A stretch of DNA of 64,000 nt from an uncultured Campylobacter sp. Its GTDB lineage: Bacteria > Campylobacterota > Campylobacteria > Campylobacterales > Campylobacteraceae. Both the position numbers and the translations under genes were made by a program. Numbering within the stretch: position 1 is the stretch's first letter; each line of letters starts with the position of its first letter. The notes under the pieces are model-generated. The model saw only the letters and a list, made by a program, of their open reading frames with translations, was not told where the DNA came from and ran no database searches. This document shows, in pieces, positions 35,077-42,991 of this stretch. Where the stretch lies: NCBI RefSeq assembly GCF_947255105.1, contig NZ_CAMYFP010000002.1, positions 99,817-163,816 of the forward strand, written 5' to 3'.

Positions 35077-35874
35077 ATGAAAAAGTTTTTAAGTATTAGT
35101 TTTTTAAGTGTTAGTCTGCTTTTTGCAAAGGGAGCTATTATTTTAGATCCAGCTGTTGTTGAGATATTTTATCTCTTAAATTGCGAGGATAAAATAACAG
35201 CCATTGCAAAAACCCAGCAAAGTAAAATTTGGCCTGAAGAAAAAACAGCAAATCTTCCAAGCGTTGGAACTTATGTAAAGCCAAATTTAGAGCGTATTAT
35301 TGAGCTTGATCCAGAGATCGTAATTACAAATTTTCACTCAGGCGAAATTTTAGATGACTTAAAAAGATTTAAAATAAACTATAAAGATACTCAGGCAAAT
35401 TCCATCAATGCAATTTTTGATAATATCAAAATCGTTGGTGAGTTTTGCAAAAAAGAAGATGAGGCAAAGAAGCTAATAGATAACTTTAAAAGCCAAATTT
35501 CAAAATTTAACACATCTAAATTAAAGGGCAAAAAAGCTATATTTTTCTACTCTTCTTCAAATTTAATGTCATTTGGAAAAGAGACCTTGCCAAGTGACAT
35601 CTTTAAGTCATTAAATTTGATAAATTTAGCAGATAAACTTGATGGAAAAACACCAATTGTTACAAATGAGTTTTTGATAGAGCAAGATCCTGATTTTATG
35701 GTTGTTGTTGGCAATTTGAGTGTAGATGAGTTTTTAAAACAAAACCCAGTCTTAAAGCACACAGCTGCAGCCAAAAATAACAAAATTATCATAGTTGGCT
35801 CCTCATCATTGCTTAGAGGAAGCCCAAGATTGGTAGATGAGATAAAAAGGCTCTATGAAGAATTTATAAAATGA
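35077..35874 (+). CDS. Heme/siderophore periplasmic binding protein
   Basis: 265 residues with a signal peptide (MKKFLSISFLSVSLLFA). The BtuF/HmuT fold is suggested by VGTYVKPNLERIIELDPEIV, VGEFCKKEDEAKKLIDNF, FLIEQDPDFMVVVG and the C-terminal GSPRLVDEIKRLYE. It carries substrate from the receptor to the FecCD permease. Its stop overlaps the start of the second tonB gene by 4 bases. Confidence 0.9.
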   Translation: MKKFLSISFLSVSLLFAKGAIILDPAVVEIFYLLNCEDKITAIAKTQQSKIWPEEKTANLPSVGTYVKPNLERIIELDPEIVITNFHSGEILDDLKRFKINYKDTQANSINAIFDNIKIVGEFCKKEDEAKKLIDNFKSQISKFNTSKLKGKKAIFFYSSSNLMSFGKETLPSDIFKSLNLINLADKLDGKTPIVTNEFLIEQDPDFMVVVGNLSVDEFLKQNPVLKHTAAAKNNKIIIVGSSSLLRGSPRLVDEIKRLYEEFIK

Positions 35875-36533
35875 GATACTTTTTACTCTCTTTGCTTTTT
35901 AATGCGCTCATCCTGCTTGTGCCGCTGCCATCAGCCTCAATTAGCACATATGCAAAAGATGATCCAATTAGTATCAAGCTTAGTTTAGATTTTGTCTCTA
36001 AGAGTGAAGAGAGTACTTTGATAGATGATGAGATAAAAGAGAGCGAGGTTGATATAGAAGAGTTAAAAGAGCCTTTGATAGAGGAGCCAAAGGAAGTTAT
36101 AGAAGAGATAAAAGAGCCGCAAGAGGTTGTAAAAAAGATAGAAGCTCCAAAAGAGCCAAAAATAGTAAAAGAAAAAAGGGTTAAAAAGGCTAAAAAAAGT
36201 AGCATACCGCCAACTCAAAACTTGCAAAAGAGCTCAAATTTAGAGAGTAGGGGCTTTTGTAAAGAAAATGTTGGATTTAAGATTGTAAATGAAAAAAAAG
36301 AGTATGAGTTGCCTAAAAAAGCAAGAATGTTGCGGCTAAGGGGAGATTTTAGGGCTGAAGTGAAATTTAGACTTTTAAAAGACGGCAGTGTGAAGATTTT
36401 AAGCTCAACTGGCGATAAAATTTTTAAAGAGGCTGCTATAGAGCTTACAAAAGAGCTTCAGATTGAAATAATTGATAAAAATAGCATTGGTTGCGATATT
36501 ACCAAGCCATATATTTTTAGAATGAAAAGGTAG
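35871..36533 (+). CDS. tonB: Second TonB energy transducer (heme operon)
   Basis: 220 residues. N-terminal helix MRYFLLSLLFNALILLVPLP, then a charged Glu/Lys/Pro linker (IEEPKEVIEEIKEPQEVVKK) and a C-terminal domain with LRGDFRAEVKFRLLKDGSVK and FKEAAIELTKELQIEI. The core order is that of TonB, though divergent from the tonB at 27162, and the domain carries a Cys pair (RGFCKE, IGCDI). Probably dedicated to the receptor of this operon. Confidence 0.8.
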   Translation: MRYFLLSLLFNALILLVPLPSASISTYAKDDPISIKLSLDFVSKSEESTLIDDEIKESEVDIEELKEPLIEEPKEVIEEIKEPQEVVKKIEAPKEPKIVKEKRVKKAKKSSIPPTQNLQKSSNLESRGFCKENVGFKIVNEKKEYELPKKARMLRLRGDFRAEVKFRLLKDGSVKILSSTGDKIFKEAAIELTKELQIEIIDKNSIGCDITKPYIFRMKR

Positions 36534-36536
36534 TAA

Positions 36537-37790
36537 ATGTTTAAAGAGCGAGTTAAAGGTCATCATAGACAAAACCTAACAAGACCAACAATGGCAAATC
36601 CAAAGGAATTTGAGGATTTTTTAAATACAAAACCACTGGATAAAAATGGCATTATCTATTTTCACATACCATTTTGCGACAATATCTGTTCGTTTTGTAA
36701 CTTAAATAGAAAAAAACTAGAGGGAAAACTTGATGAATATAGCGATTTTTTGGTAAAAAATATTAAGTATTATGCCAAATTTCCCTATATCAAAGAAAAA
36801 GTTTTTAGTAGCATTTACTTTGGCGGCGGGACACCGACAACTTTAAGTTTATCAAATTTAGAGAAAGTTTTAAAGGCGATTAATGAGAGTTTCAACATCG
36901 CAAAAGAGGCTGAGTTTAGCTTTGAGACAACACTTCACAATCTAAATAAAAACAAGATAAATTTAATGCAAAGTCTAGGAGTCAATCGCTATAGCATTGG
37001 TATTCAGACATTTTCAAACAAGGGTAGAAAACTCCTAAATAGAGTTGGCGACAAAAGCAAAGCGTTGGAGAAGCTAGGCTTGATAAAAGATGAGTTTAAT
37101 GGCTTTGTTTGCACTGATATCATCTACAACTATCCAAACCAAAGCGAGGATGAGATTTTAGAAGATGCTAGGATTTTAAAGGAGCTAAAGATTGATAGTA
37201 CAAGTTTTTACTCACTTCAATTTCACGAAGGCTCGGCTTTTTTGAAAGAGAACGATCCAAATTATTATGATTTAAAAACTGACTTTAAGCTTCATAAGCT
37301 CTTTTTAGAAAGTATGCTTGATGATAGTGATTATGAGCTTTTAGAATATACAAAAGTTGCACGAAAAAATCGCGATAGATATCTATATATAAAGCTTTCT
37401 CACGAAGGTGTTGATATATTGCCAATTGGAGTTGGGGCTGGCGGAGGGCTTGGAAATTTTGGGATTTTTTCTATGAGCCAAGAGATGAAAATGATATCGA
37501 AAAAAACAGCTGCTCAAAAAGAGTATGATCTATTTTCAAATTTGTTTCAATACGATAAAATCGACATCGCAAGAGTAAAAAGTTTTTTAGACGACAAAAC
37601 TTTTGATGAAATTTATAAGTTTTTTAAAACTTGTGAAAGTGAAAAGTTGTTAAAAATAGAAGAGGGTTTTTTGATATTTAATATAGCTGGAATTTTTTGG
37701 GGAAATAGTATCGCTGAAGAGAGCTTGAATTTGACAAAAGAGTATTTTTTACAAAAACATTTAAAAGAGATTGAGGGAGAAAATTTATGA
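36537..37790 (+). CDS. hutW: HutW/ChuW-type radical SAM enzyme (anaerobic heme degradation)
   Basis: 417 residues, HemN-like. The radical SAM cluster motif is HIPFCDNICSFCNL (Cys spaced CX3CX2C, about 41-48), followed by YFGGGTPTTLS, IGIQTF and the HemN-type C-terminal half. In E. coli O157 ChuW, and in HmuW of Fusobacterium, related enzymes open heme without oxygen by methyl transfer. Location at the end of a heme-uptake operon and a partner flavodoxin overlapping by 4 bases support that role over coproporphyrinogen oxidation. Confidence 0.82.
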   Translation: MFKERVKGHHRQNLTRPTMANPKEFEDFLNTKPLDKNGIIYFHIPFCDNICSFCNLNRKKLEGKLDEYSDFLVKNIKYYAKFPYIKEKVFSSIYFGGGTPTTLSLSNLEKVLKAINESFNIAKEAEFSFETTLHNLNKNKINLMQSLGVNRYSIGIQTFSNKGRKLLNRVGDKSKALEKLGLIKDEFNGFVCTDIIYNYPNQSEDEILEDARILKELKIDSTSFYSLQFHEGSAFLKENDPNYYDLKTDFKLHKLFLESMLDDSDYELLEYTKVARKNRDRYLYIKLSHEGVDILPIGVGAGGGLGNFGIFSMSQEMKMISKKTAAQKEYDLFSNLFQYDKIDIARVKSFLDDKTFDEIYKFFKTCESEKLLKIEEGFLIFNIAGIFWGNSIAEESLNLTKEYFLQKHLKEIEGENL

Positions 37791-38290
37791 AAACATTAGT
37801 TTTATACCATTCACTAACTGGCAACACAAAAAAAGTTGCCACTGCAATTGCAAAAAGCAAAAATGCTGATCTAAAAAGCATAGATGAAGAGTTTGATTTG
37901 GACAATTATGAGTGTGTTATATTTGGATTTTATGTAGATAGAGGTTTTTTTGTGCCAAAGGCTGAAAATGTAGTAAAAAATATCAAAAACAAGACAATGG
38001 GTGTATTCTTTACTTTGGGTGCCGAGCCAGATGGCGATCATGCAAAAGATTGCGAGAAAAAAGCGATTGATTATTTTATAAAGCTAGGCAACAATGTAAA
38101 AGCAACTTTTTGCTGCCAAGGAGCAATCGATCCAAAGGTAATCGAACAGATGAAAAAAATGGCTGAAAAAATGGGCGATAAAGCCATACATTTAATAACT
38201 CCTGAAAGAAAAGCAAGATGGAAAAGAGCGGCCTCACATCCAGATGAAAATGACATAAAAAACGCTGTTTTGGCCTTTGAGAGTTTATAA
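37787..38290 (+). CDS. Flavodoxin-family protein, probable electron donor to the HutW-like enzyme
   Basis: 167 residues. The FMN phosphate loop is HSLTGNTKKVATAIAKS (about 8-24), with FGFYVDRGFF and FTLGAEPDGDHAKDC in the flavin-binding positions. Overlap with the radical SAM gene implies coupled translation. Radical SAM heme-opening enzymes need a low-potential donor; a flavodoxin (HmuF) fills this role in Fusobacterium. The pairing here is inferred from position. Confidence 0.85.
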   Translation: MKTLVLYHSLTGNTKKVATAIAKSKNADLKSIDEEFDLDNYECVIFGFYVDRGFFVPKAENVVKNIKNKTMGVFFTLGAEPDGDHAKDCEKKAIDYFIKLGNNVKATFCCQGAIDPKVIEQMKKMAEKMGDKAIHLITPERKARWKRAASHPDENDIKNAVLAFESL

Positions 38291-38358
38291 ATTTAGCAAA
38301 AAGTAGAGTGATTTTTAGATAAAAAGAGCCATTTGCAAAATTGTAAATAAATGAGTGA

Positions 38359-38364
38359 TATAAT
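38359..38364 (+). promoter_or_regulatory. -10 element for the BOF-protein and pyrophosphatase genes
   Basis: TATAAT within AGTGATATAATACTAAC lies 32 bases before the next start codon, followed by AAAGGAGGG as ribosome binding site at 38386-38394. Confidence 0.55.
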
Positions 38365-38396
38365 ACTAACTTATCATTACAAGTTAAAGGAGGGAT

Positions 38397-38750
38397 ATGA
38401 GAAAAATAGTATTTGCAATGCTCTTTGCATCAACTTTTATCTTCGCAGGTGGCTTCGTTAGTTCAAAGTCCCCGTCAAAAAGCGAAGCTATAAGCTCAGT
38501 AAAAGAGGCTTTGGCTGCCAAAGATGATGAAAAAGTCTCAATCAAAGGCTATATTAAAAAGTCCTTAGGCGATGAAAAATATGAGTTTAGGGATCTAAAT
38601 GGCGATAGTATAATAATAGAGATCGACGACGATAAGTGGGGCGGTGTGAGTGCCGATGAAAAGACACTTTTAGAAATTTATGGCGAAGTTGATGACAATA
38701 AATTTAAGAAAAATGAAATAGATGTAAAAAAATTAAGGTTGGTAAAATAA
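38397..38750 (+). CDS. YgiW/YdeI-family periplasmic OB-fold (BOF) protein
   Basis: 117 residues with a signal peptide (MRKIVFAMLFASTFIFA). The mature part shows the family pattern: SSVKEALAAKDDEKVSIKGY, then LGDEKYEFRDLNGDSIIIEI, DDDKWGG and YGEVDDNKFKKNEIDVKKLR. Members are linked to stress tolerance; the molecular role is not settled. It is 1 base upstream of ppa, so the two are probably co-transcribed. Confidence 0.85.
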   Translation: MRKIVFAMLFASTFIFAGGFVSSKSPSKSEAISSVKEALAAKDDEKVSIKGYIKKSLGDEKYEFRDLNGDSIIIEIDDDKWGGVSADEKTLLEIYGEVDDNKFKKNEIDVKKLRLVK

Positions 38751-38751
38751 A

Positions 38752-39270
38752 ATGAATGTAAGTAAGATTAAATTTGGTTCAAATCCAGACAAGATAAATG
38801 CTGTTATTGAGATTCCATATGGTTCAAACATCAAATACGAGATAGACAAAGAGAGTGGCGCTGTTTTTGTTGATAGGGTGCTTTACTCATCTGTTTTTTA
38901 TCCTGCAAATTATGGTTTTGTGCCAAATACTTTGGCAGAAGATGGCGATCCGATAGATATTTTGGTGCTAAACGAATATCCACTTCAAGCAGGCTCTGTT
39001 ATCCCTTGCAGACTTATTGGCGTTTTGGCTATGGAAGATGAAGCGGGAGTTGATGAGAAACTTTTGGCAGTTCCAGTTAGCAAGATAGATCCTAGATTTG
39101 ATGATATAAAGTCCATCGACGACCTACCAAAAGCTACACTAAACAAGATAAAAAACTTCTTTGAAACTTATAAGTTGCTTGAGCCTAACAAATGGGTAAA
39201 GGTTAAAAATTTTGAAAGCGCACAAAAAGCAGCGGAGATGTTGCAAAGTGCCATAGAGAGATACAAATAG
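38752..39270 (+). CDS. ppa: Inorganic pyrophosphatase
   Basis: 172 residues, the usual length for family I bacterial enzymes. Active-site residues lie in VIEIPYGSNIKYEIDKESG, FYPANYGFVPNTLAEDGDPI (with DILVLNEYPL) and AMEDEAGVDEKLLAVPV. It hydrolyses pyrophosphate in the cytoplasm. A hairpin terminator follows. Confidence 0.97.
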   Translation: MNVSKIKFGSNPDKINAVIEIPYGSNIKYEIDKESGAVFVDRVLYSSVFYPANYGFVPNTLAEDGDPIDILVLNEYPLQAGSVIPCRLIGVLAMEDEAGVDEKLLAVPVSKIDPRFDDIKSIDDLPKATLNKIKNFFETYKLLEPNKWVKVKNFESAQKAAEMLQSAIERYK

Positions 39271-39281
39271 TTTTTATAGAC

Positions 39282-39314
39282 AATCCAAAGATAGACCTGT
39301 TTTATCTTTGGATT
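39282..39314 (+). terminator. Hairpin terminator after ppa
   Basis: AATCCAAAGATA (39282-39293) pairs with TATCTTTGGATT (39303-39314) around a 9-base loop, starting 11 bases after the ppa stop. A short ATTTC run follows rather than a clean T-tract. Confidence 0.65.
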
Positions 39315-39654
39315 ATTTCATCTATCTTTAAATTTCATCTTTAAGCCCCGCCCAAAAATTCAAATTTAGCAACTCAAATTTAGCTCTCTTTTGCCTATTG
39401 AAATTTAAAGTTCTCTATCTTTATTTTTAGATAAAATATCTTAATAAAAGTAAATGTTTGATTGTGATATTTGATATTAAAATGTATTTTTAAAGAAATT
39501 TTGCAGAAAATATCAAATTTTTTTCAAATTAAATGCCTAAATTTAGGCTCTTCAAAGAGAATTTTCAAATTTAATTTAAATTTAAGTTAGCTGTTAGCTT
39601 TTTGATAGAGTGTTGTGATAAACTTCCTTATTCTTAATTTAAAGGAGAAAAAAT
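39315..39654. other. Intergenic region before the dsb-ast cluster
   Basis: About 340 bases with no gene. It is rich in AAATTT words. Near its end, TGATAAAC at 39616-39623 and AAAGGAG at 39641-39647 are the likely promoter and ribosome binding site of the DsbA gene. Nothing else was recognised. Confidence 0.4.
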
Positions 39655-40347
39655 ATGAGAAATTTCATTAAAAGTGTTGCAAAATCAGTTGCAGTTATTA
39701 CTTTGGTTTTTGGTGTAAGCGCTAGTGCTGCAGTAGTTGAAGGAAAAGACTATCAAGTTTTGGAAAAACCAATTGCAAATGCCCAAGGCACCGTTATTAA
39801 AGTATTTAGCTATGATTGCCCATTTTGCTACAAATATGACAAGTCAGTTGTAGTTCCTGTGATGAAAAAAGTTCCAAATATGAAATTTATGCCTTATCAC
39901 CTCTCTACAAAAGGTGTTTTTGGTATCTATGGAAGTGAGTTGTTAGCTACTATGATTGTTCTTGATGAGAATGCTGGAGTTGATCTTTTGAGTGATAATT
40001 CTAAATTTAAAAAGGCAAAATTTGCTCTTTATGATGCATATCATAACAAAAAAGAGAGATGGGGAGCAGATGCTAGTGTCAAGGCAAATTTAGACGCATT
40101 TCTTAAAGTAGGTTTGGACGCTGTTGGCATGAGCATGGATGAGTATAACAAAGCCAAAGAAGATCCAAAGGTAAAAGAGCTTGTTAATAGATGGGGCGTA
40201 GATAACACAGGCGATGCTTATATGGTTGCTAAGATTCAAGGTGTTCCAGCATTTGTTGTAAATGGTAAATACCTAATCATCACTAAGTCTATAAGAGGCA
40301 TCGATAGTATGGCAGAGACCATCAACGAGCTATCAAAACTCAACTAA
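39655..40347 (+). CDS. DsbA-family periplasmic thiol:disulfide oxidoreductase (DsbL-like)
   Basis: 230 residues with a signal peptide ending near VSASA (about residue 25). The thioredoxin-fold active site is SYDCPFCYKYD (Cys-Pro-Phe-Cys, about 56-59) and the cis-proline region is IQGVPAFVVNGKYLI. A helical insert contains KKERWGADASVK. It introduces disulfides into exported proteins. Adjacent dsbI and three AstA genes recall the dsbL-dsbI-assT unit of uropathogenic E. coli, where the pair serves the sulfotransferase. Confidence 0.92.
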   Translation: MRNFIKSVAKSVAVITLVFGVSASAAVVEGKDYQVLEKPIANAQGTVIKVFSYDCPFCYKYDKSVVVPVMKKVPNMKFMPYHLSTKGVFGIYGSELLATMIVLDENAGVDLLSDNSKFKKAKFALYDAYHNKKERWGADASVKANLDAFLKVGLDAVGMSMDEYNKAKEDPKVKELVNRWGVDNTGDAYMVAKIQGVPAFVVNGKYLIITKSIRGIDSMAETINELSKLN

Positions 40348-40362
40348 GAGATAGAGGTTATT

Positions 40363-41019
40363 ATGAGTTGTTTTTTTAGCAGATTGAAATCATCACCGAT
40401 AAATACTATCGCTGATTGGCAAGATAGCAGGGCGCCATGGCTTATATTGACTATTGCAATGGCAGGTCTTGTTATCTTGGCACATAGTTTTTTCCAAAAC
40501 TATATCTATATGTTGCCTTGCGAGCAGTGCGTTTATATTAGATTTTCTATGCTTGTTATGGCACTTGGTGGGCTTGTCGCTTTGATAAATCCTAAAAATT
40601 TAATACTAAAGCTTGTAGCCTATGTTCTAGCTTTTTATGGTGGTATAATCGGTGTAATGTATAGCGTAAAGCTAGATAACATTCACAAAGCAGTTCATGG
40701 CGATGATCCTTTTGGAGTGCAAGGTTGCTCAACAGATCCTACTTTTCCATTTAACTTACCACTACACAAATGGGCTCCTGATTGGTTTCAGCCAACAGGA
40801 GATTGTGGATATGACAACCCAATAGTGCCAATGGACGCAACTCTGAGTGGCATTCAAAAATTCTTTATAGATTTTTACTCTGATGGTTGGTATTTGTGGC
40901 CAGCATCACATTTTGGCAATATGGCACAATGCACGCTTTTAGCCTATGTTGTTGCGCTTGCAATACTTGTTGCTATGCTTGTTTGCTTTGTTATAAAAAA
41001 AGTAAAAAAAGCTAATTGA
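40363..41019 (+). CDS. dsbI: DsbB/DsbI-family disulfide oxidoreductase, membrane partner
   Basis: 218 residues with about five hydrophobic segments. The first periplasmic Cys pair is MLPCEQCVYIRF (Cys-Glu-Gln-Cys, about 53-56) and a later periplasmic loop has VQGCSTDPTF with GDCGYDNP, the second pair. It would re-oxidise the DsbA protein and pass electrons to quinone. Length and the extra loop before the last helix (LPLHKWAPDWFQPTGDCG) match DsbI rather than the shorter DsbB. Confidence 0.9.
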   Translation: MSCFFSRLKSSPINTIADWQDSRAPWLILTIAMAGLVILAHSFFQNYIYMLPCEQCVYIRFSMLVMALGGLVALINPKNLILKLVAYVLAFYGGIIGVMYSVKLDNIHKAVHGDDPFGVQGCSTDPTFPFNLPLHKWAPDWFQPTGDCGYDNPIVPMDATLSGIQKFFIDFYSDGWYLWPASHFGNMAQCTLLAYVVALAILVAMLVCFVIKKVKKAN

Positions 41020-41039
41020 TTTTATTTTAAGGAGAGAGA

Positions 41040-42887
41040 ATGAAAAAAATTCTTAGTTCGGTTTTAGTTGCTGGTATGCTTGTCTCAGTTGGAGTGACAA
41101 CTTCATTTGCAATTGGTGGAGCAAGTGGTGCCAAGACTGATTATGTAGTTCAAGGAAAAATTGGTGAGTTAGTTGTAAATCCTTACGATATAGCTCCACT
41201 AACAGCTGTTATTAAAAATGGCGGATATACAATAAAAGATGTAACAGTTAGAATCGTGCCAAAAAAAGATGGTCAAGAAATTAAATATAAAGTAGCAGAT
41301 GGTGAGCTTAAAACTCATGGTGGAATTCCTGTTTTTGGGCTTTATCCTGATTATGTAAATACAGTTGAAGTTGAATACACAAGAACATATAAAGGTGCCG
41401 ATGAGAAGATAAAAGAAGATTATAAAATTTATACCGCTCCTGTTTTTGGTGATGTTAGCGGTATGAGAGGTCAAAAGGGTGTATTTTTTGATGAGATCAA
41501 AGTTACAAAACCTGCAACTGAGAAATTCAAAGATAGGCTTTATTTTGTGAATAACTTTCAACCAAAGACTGGAAAAGGCACAAAGGTTGTATGGAATAAC
41601 CCAACAGGTGGAGCATTAGAGTGGAACTATACTCCTCAAATCTTTATCCTTGATACAAAAGGTGAAATTAGATGGTATATGGAGCCAAGTAAAATTTATA
41701 ATCTAAAATCAGCATTCCACGCTGGCGTTATGATGGGCTTTAAACAAAATGATGATGGTGATATAACTTGGGGTTATGGTCAAAGATATGCAAAATATGA
41801 CATTATGGGAAGAGAGATCTTTAACAGAGAACTTCCTGCTGGATATATTGATTTTTCACACTCAATGGATGATAGCCCAAATGGTCACTACTTCTTAAGA
41901 GTTGCTAATGCAAACCTAAAAAGAAATGATGGCAAAAATGTTCGAACTGTAAGAGATGTTATAGTTGAAGTTGATCAAAACGGTCAAGTTGTTGATGATT
42001 GGAAACTTTATGAAATTCTTGATCCATATAGAGACAATGTCCTAAAAGTGCTTGATCAAGGTGCAGTTTGTCTAAATATCGATGCAAAAGCTGGTGGTCA
42101 TACACTAAGTGATGAAGAGCTAGCAAAGCTTGATGACAATGATAAATTTGGCGATATTGTAGGAAGCGGACCAGGAAGAAACTGGGCACACGTAAACTCA
42201 GTTGATCACGATGCCGAAGATGATAGTATCATCATCTCATCACGTCACCAAAATGCAATTATCAAGATAGGTAGAGACAAACAAGTTAAATGGATTTTAG
42301 GAAACCCAGTTGGCTGGAAAGATAAATTTAAAGATAAGCTTTTAACTCCAGTTGACAGCAAGGGTAATAAAATTTCTTGCGGTGATGATGGTGCAAAATG
42401 TCCTGGATATGAAAGCGATAAAGGTGGCTTTGACTACACTTGGACACAACATACTGCATTTAAAATTGATGAGAAAAGCAAAGGCGATATCATTTATGTA
42501 AGTGCGTTTGATAACGGAGATAGTCGTGGTATGGAACAACCTGCACTTCCAACTATGAAATACTCACGCTCAGTAATTTATAAAATAGATCAAAAGAAAA
42601 AGACAGTTGAGCAAGTTTGGGAATATGGAAAAGATAGAGGATTTGATTGGTATAGCTCAGTTACAAGCTTAACAGAGTACCAAGCTGACAAAAACTCAGT
42701 TATGGTTTATTCAGCAGTTGCTGGAATGCAGTTTGACATCGCAACAGGAAATCCAACAGGTCTTCCAAGCCCACATATTAACGAGTTTGAATGGGGTGCA
42801 AAAGAGCCTGGTATTGAAATCATTATGACAAATGCAATGGGTTATCAAGCATGGCCATTTAGCATTGAAAAGGCATTAAGCAAATAA
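41040..42887 (+). CDS. astA: Arylsulfate sulfotransferase, copy 1
   Basis: 615 residues, full length for the family, with a signal peptide (MKKILSSVLVAGMLVSVG... cleaved near FA, residue 24). Likely active-site elements are DFSHSMDDSPNGHYFLR (His), NWAHVNSVDHDAEDDS (His), SSRHQNAIIKIGRD (Arg) and YTWTQHTAF (His, the sulfated nucleophile by analogy with E. coli ASST His436). A Cys pair (SCGDDGAKC) near it parallels the E. coli disulfide. The enzyme moves sulfate between phenolic compounds without PAPS, in the periplasm. AAGGAGAGA precedes the ATG, 20 bases after dsbI. Confidence 0.93.
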   Translation: MKKILSSVLVAGMLVSVGVTTSFAIGGASGAKTDYVVQGKIGELVVNPYDIAPLTAVIKNGGYTIKDVTVRIVPKKDGQEIKYKVADGELKTHGGIPVFGLYPDYVNTVEVEYTRTYKGADEKIKEDYKIYTAPVFGDVSGMRGQKGVFFDEIKVTKPATEKFKDRLYFVNNFQPKTGKGTKVVWNNPTGGALEWNYTPQIFILDTKGEIRWYMEPSKIYNLKSAFHAGVMMGFKQNDDGDITWGYGQRYAKYDIMGREIFNRELPAGYIDFSHSMDDSPNGHYFLRVANANLKRNDGKNVRTVRDVIVEVDQNGQVVDDWKLYEILDPYRDNVLKVLDQGAVCLNIDAKAGGHTLSDEELAKLDDNDKFGDIVGSGPGRNWAHVNSVDHDAEDDSIIISSRHQNAIIKIGRDKQVKWILGNPVGWKDKFKDKLLTPVDSKGNKISCGDDGAKCPGYESDKGGFDYTWTQHTAFKIDEKSKGDIIYVSAFDNGDSRGMEQPALPTMKYSRSVIYKIDQKKKTVEQVWEYGKDRGFDWYSSVTSLTEYQADKNSVMVYSAVAGMQFDIATGNPTGLPSPHINEFEWGAKEPGIEIIMTNAMGYQAWPFSIEKALSK

Positions 42888-42890
42888 TTA

Positions 42891-42921
42891 AAATTTAGGG
42901 GGAATTTTTCTCCCTAAATTT
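42891..42921 (+). terminator. Hairpin after arylsulfotransferase copy 1
   Basis: AAATTTAGGG (42891-42900) and CCCTAAATTT (42912-42921) form a 10-bp stem with an 11-base loop that includes five T residues; no long T-run follows the stem. Confidence 0.55.
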
Positions 42922-42991
42922 ATCTCTCTTTATAAATCTAGATAAAAGTTTCAAATTTGAGATTTCTATCTAAATTTAAAAAGGAGAGAAA

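Noticed and set aside
36537..37790. Coproporphyrinogen III dehydrogenase HemN
   Set aside because: The cluster motif is shared, but the operon context and partner flavodoxin fit the HutW/ChuW heme-opening subgroup better.
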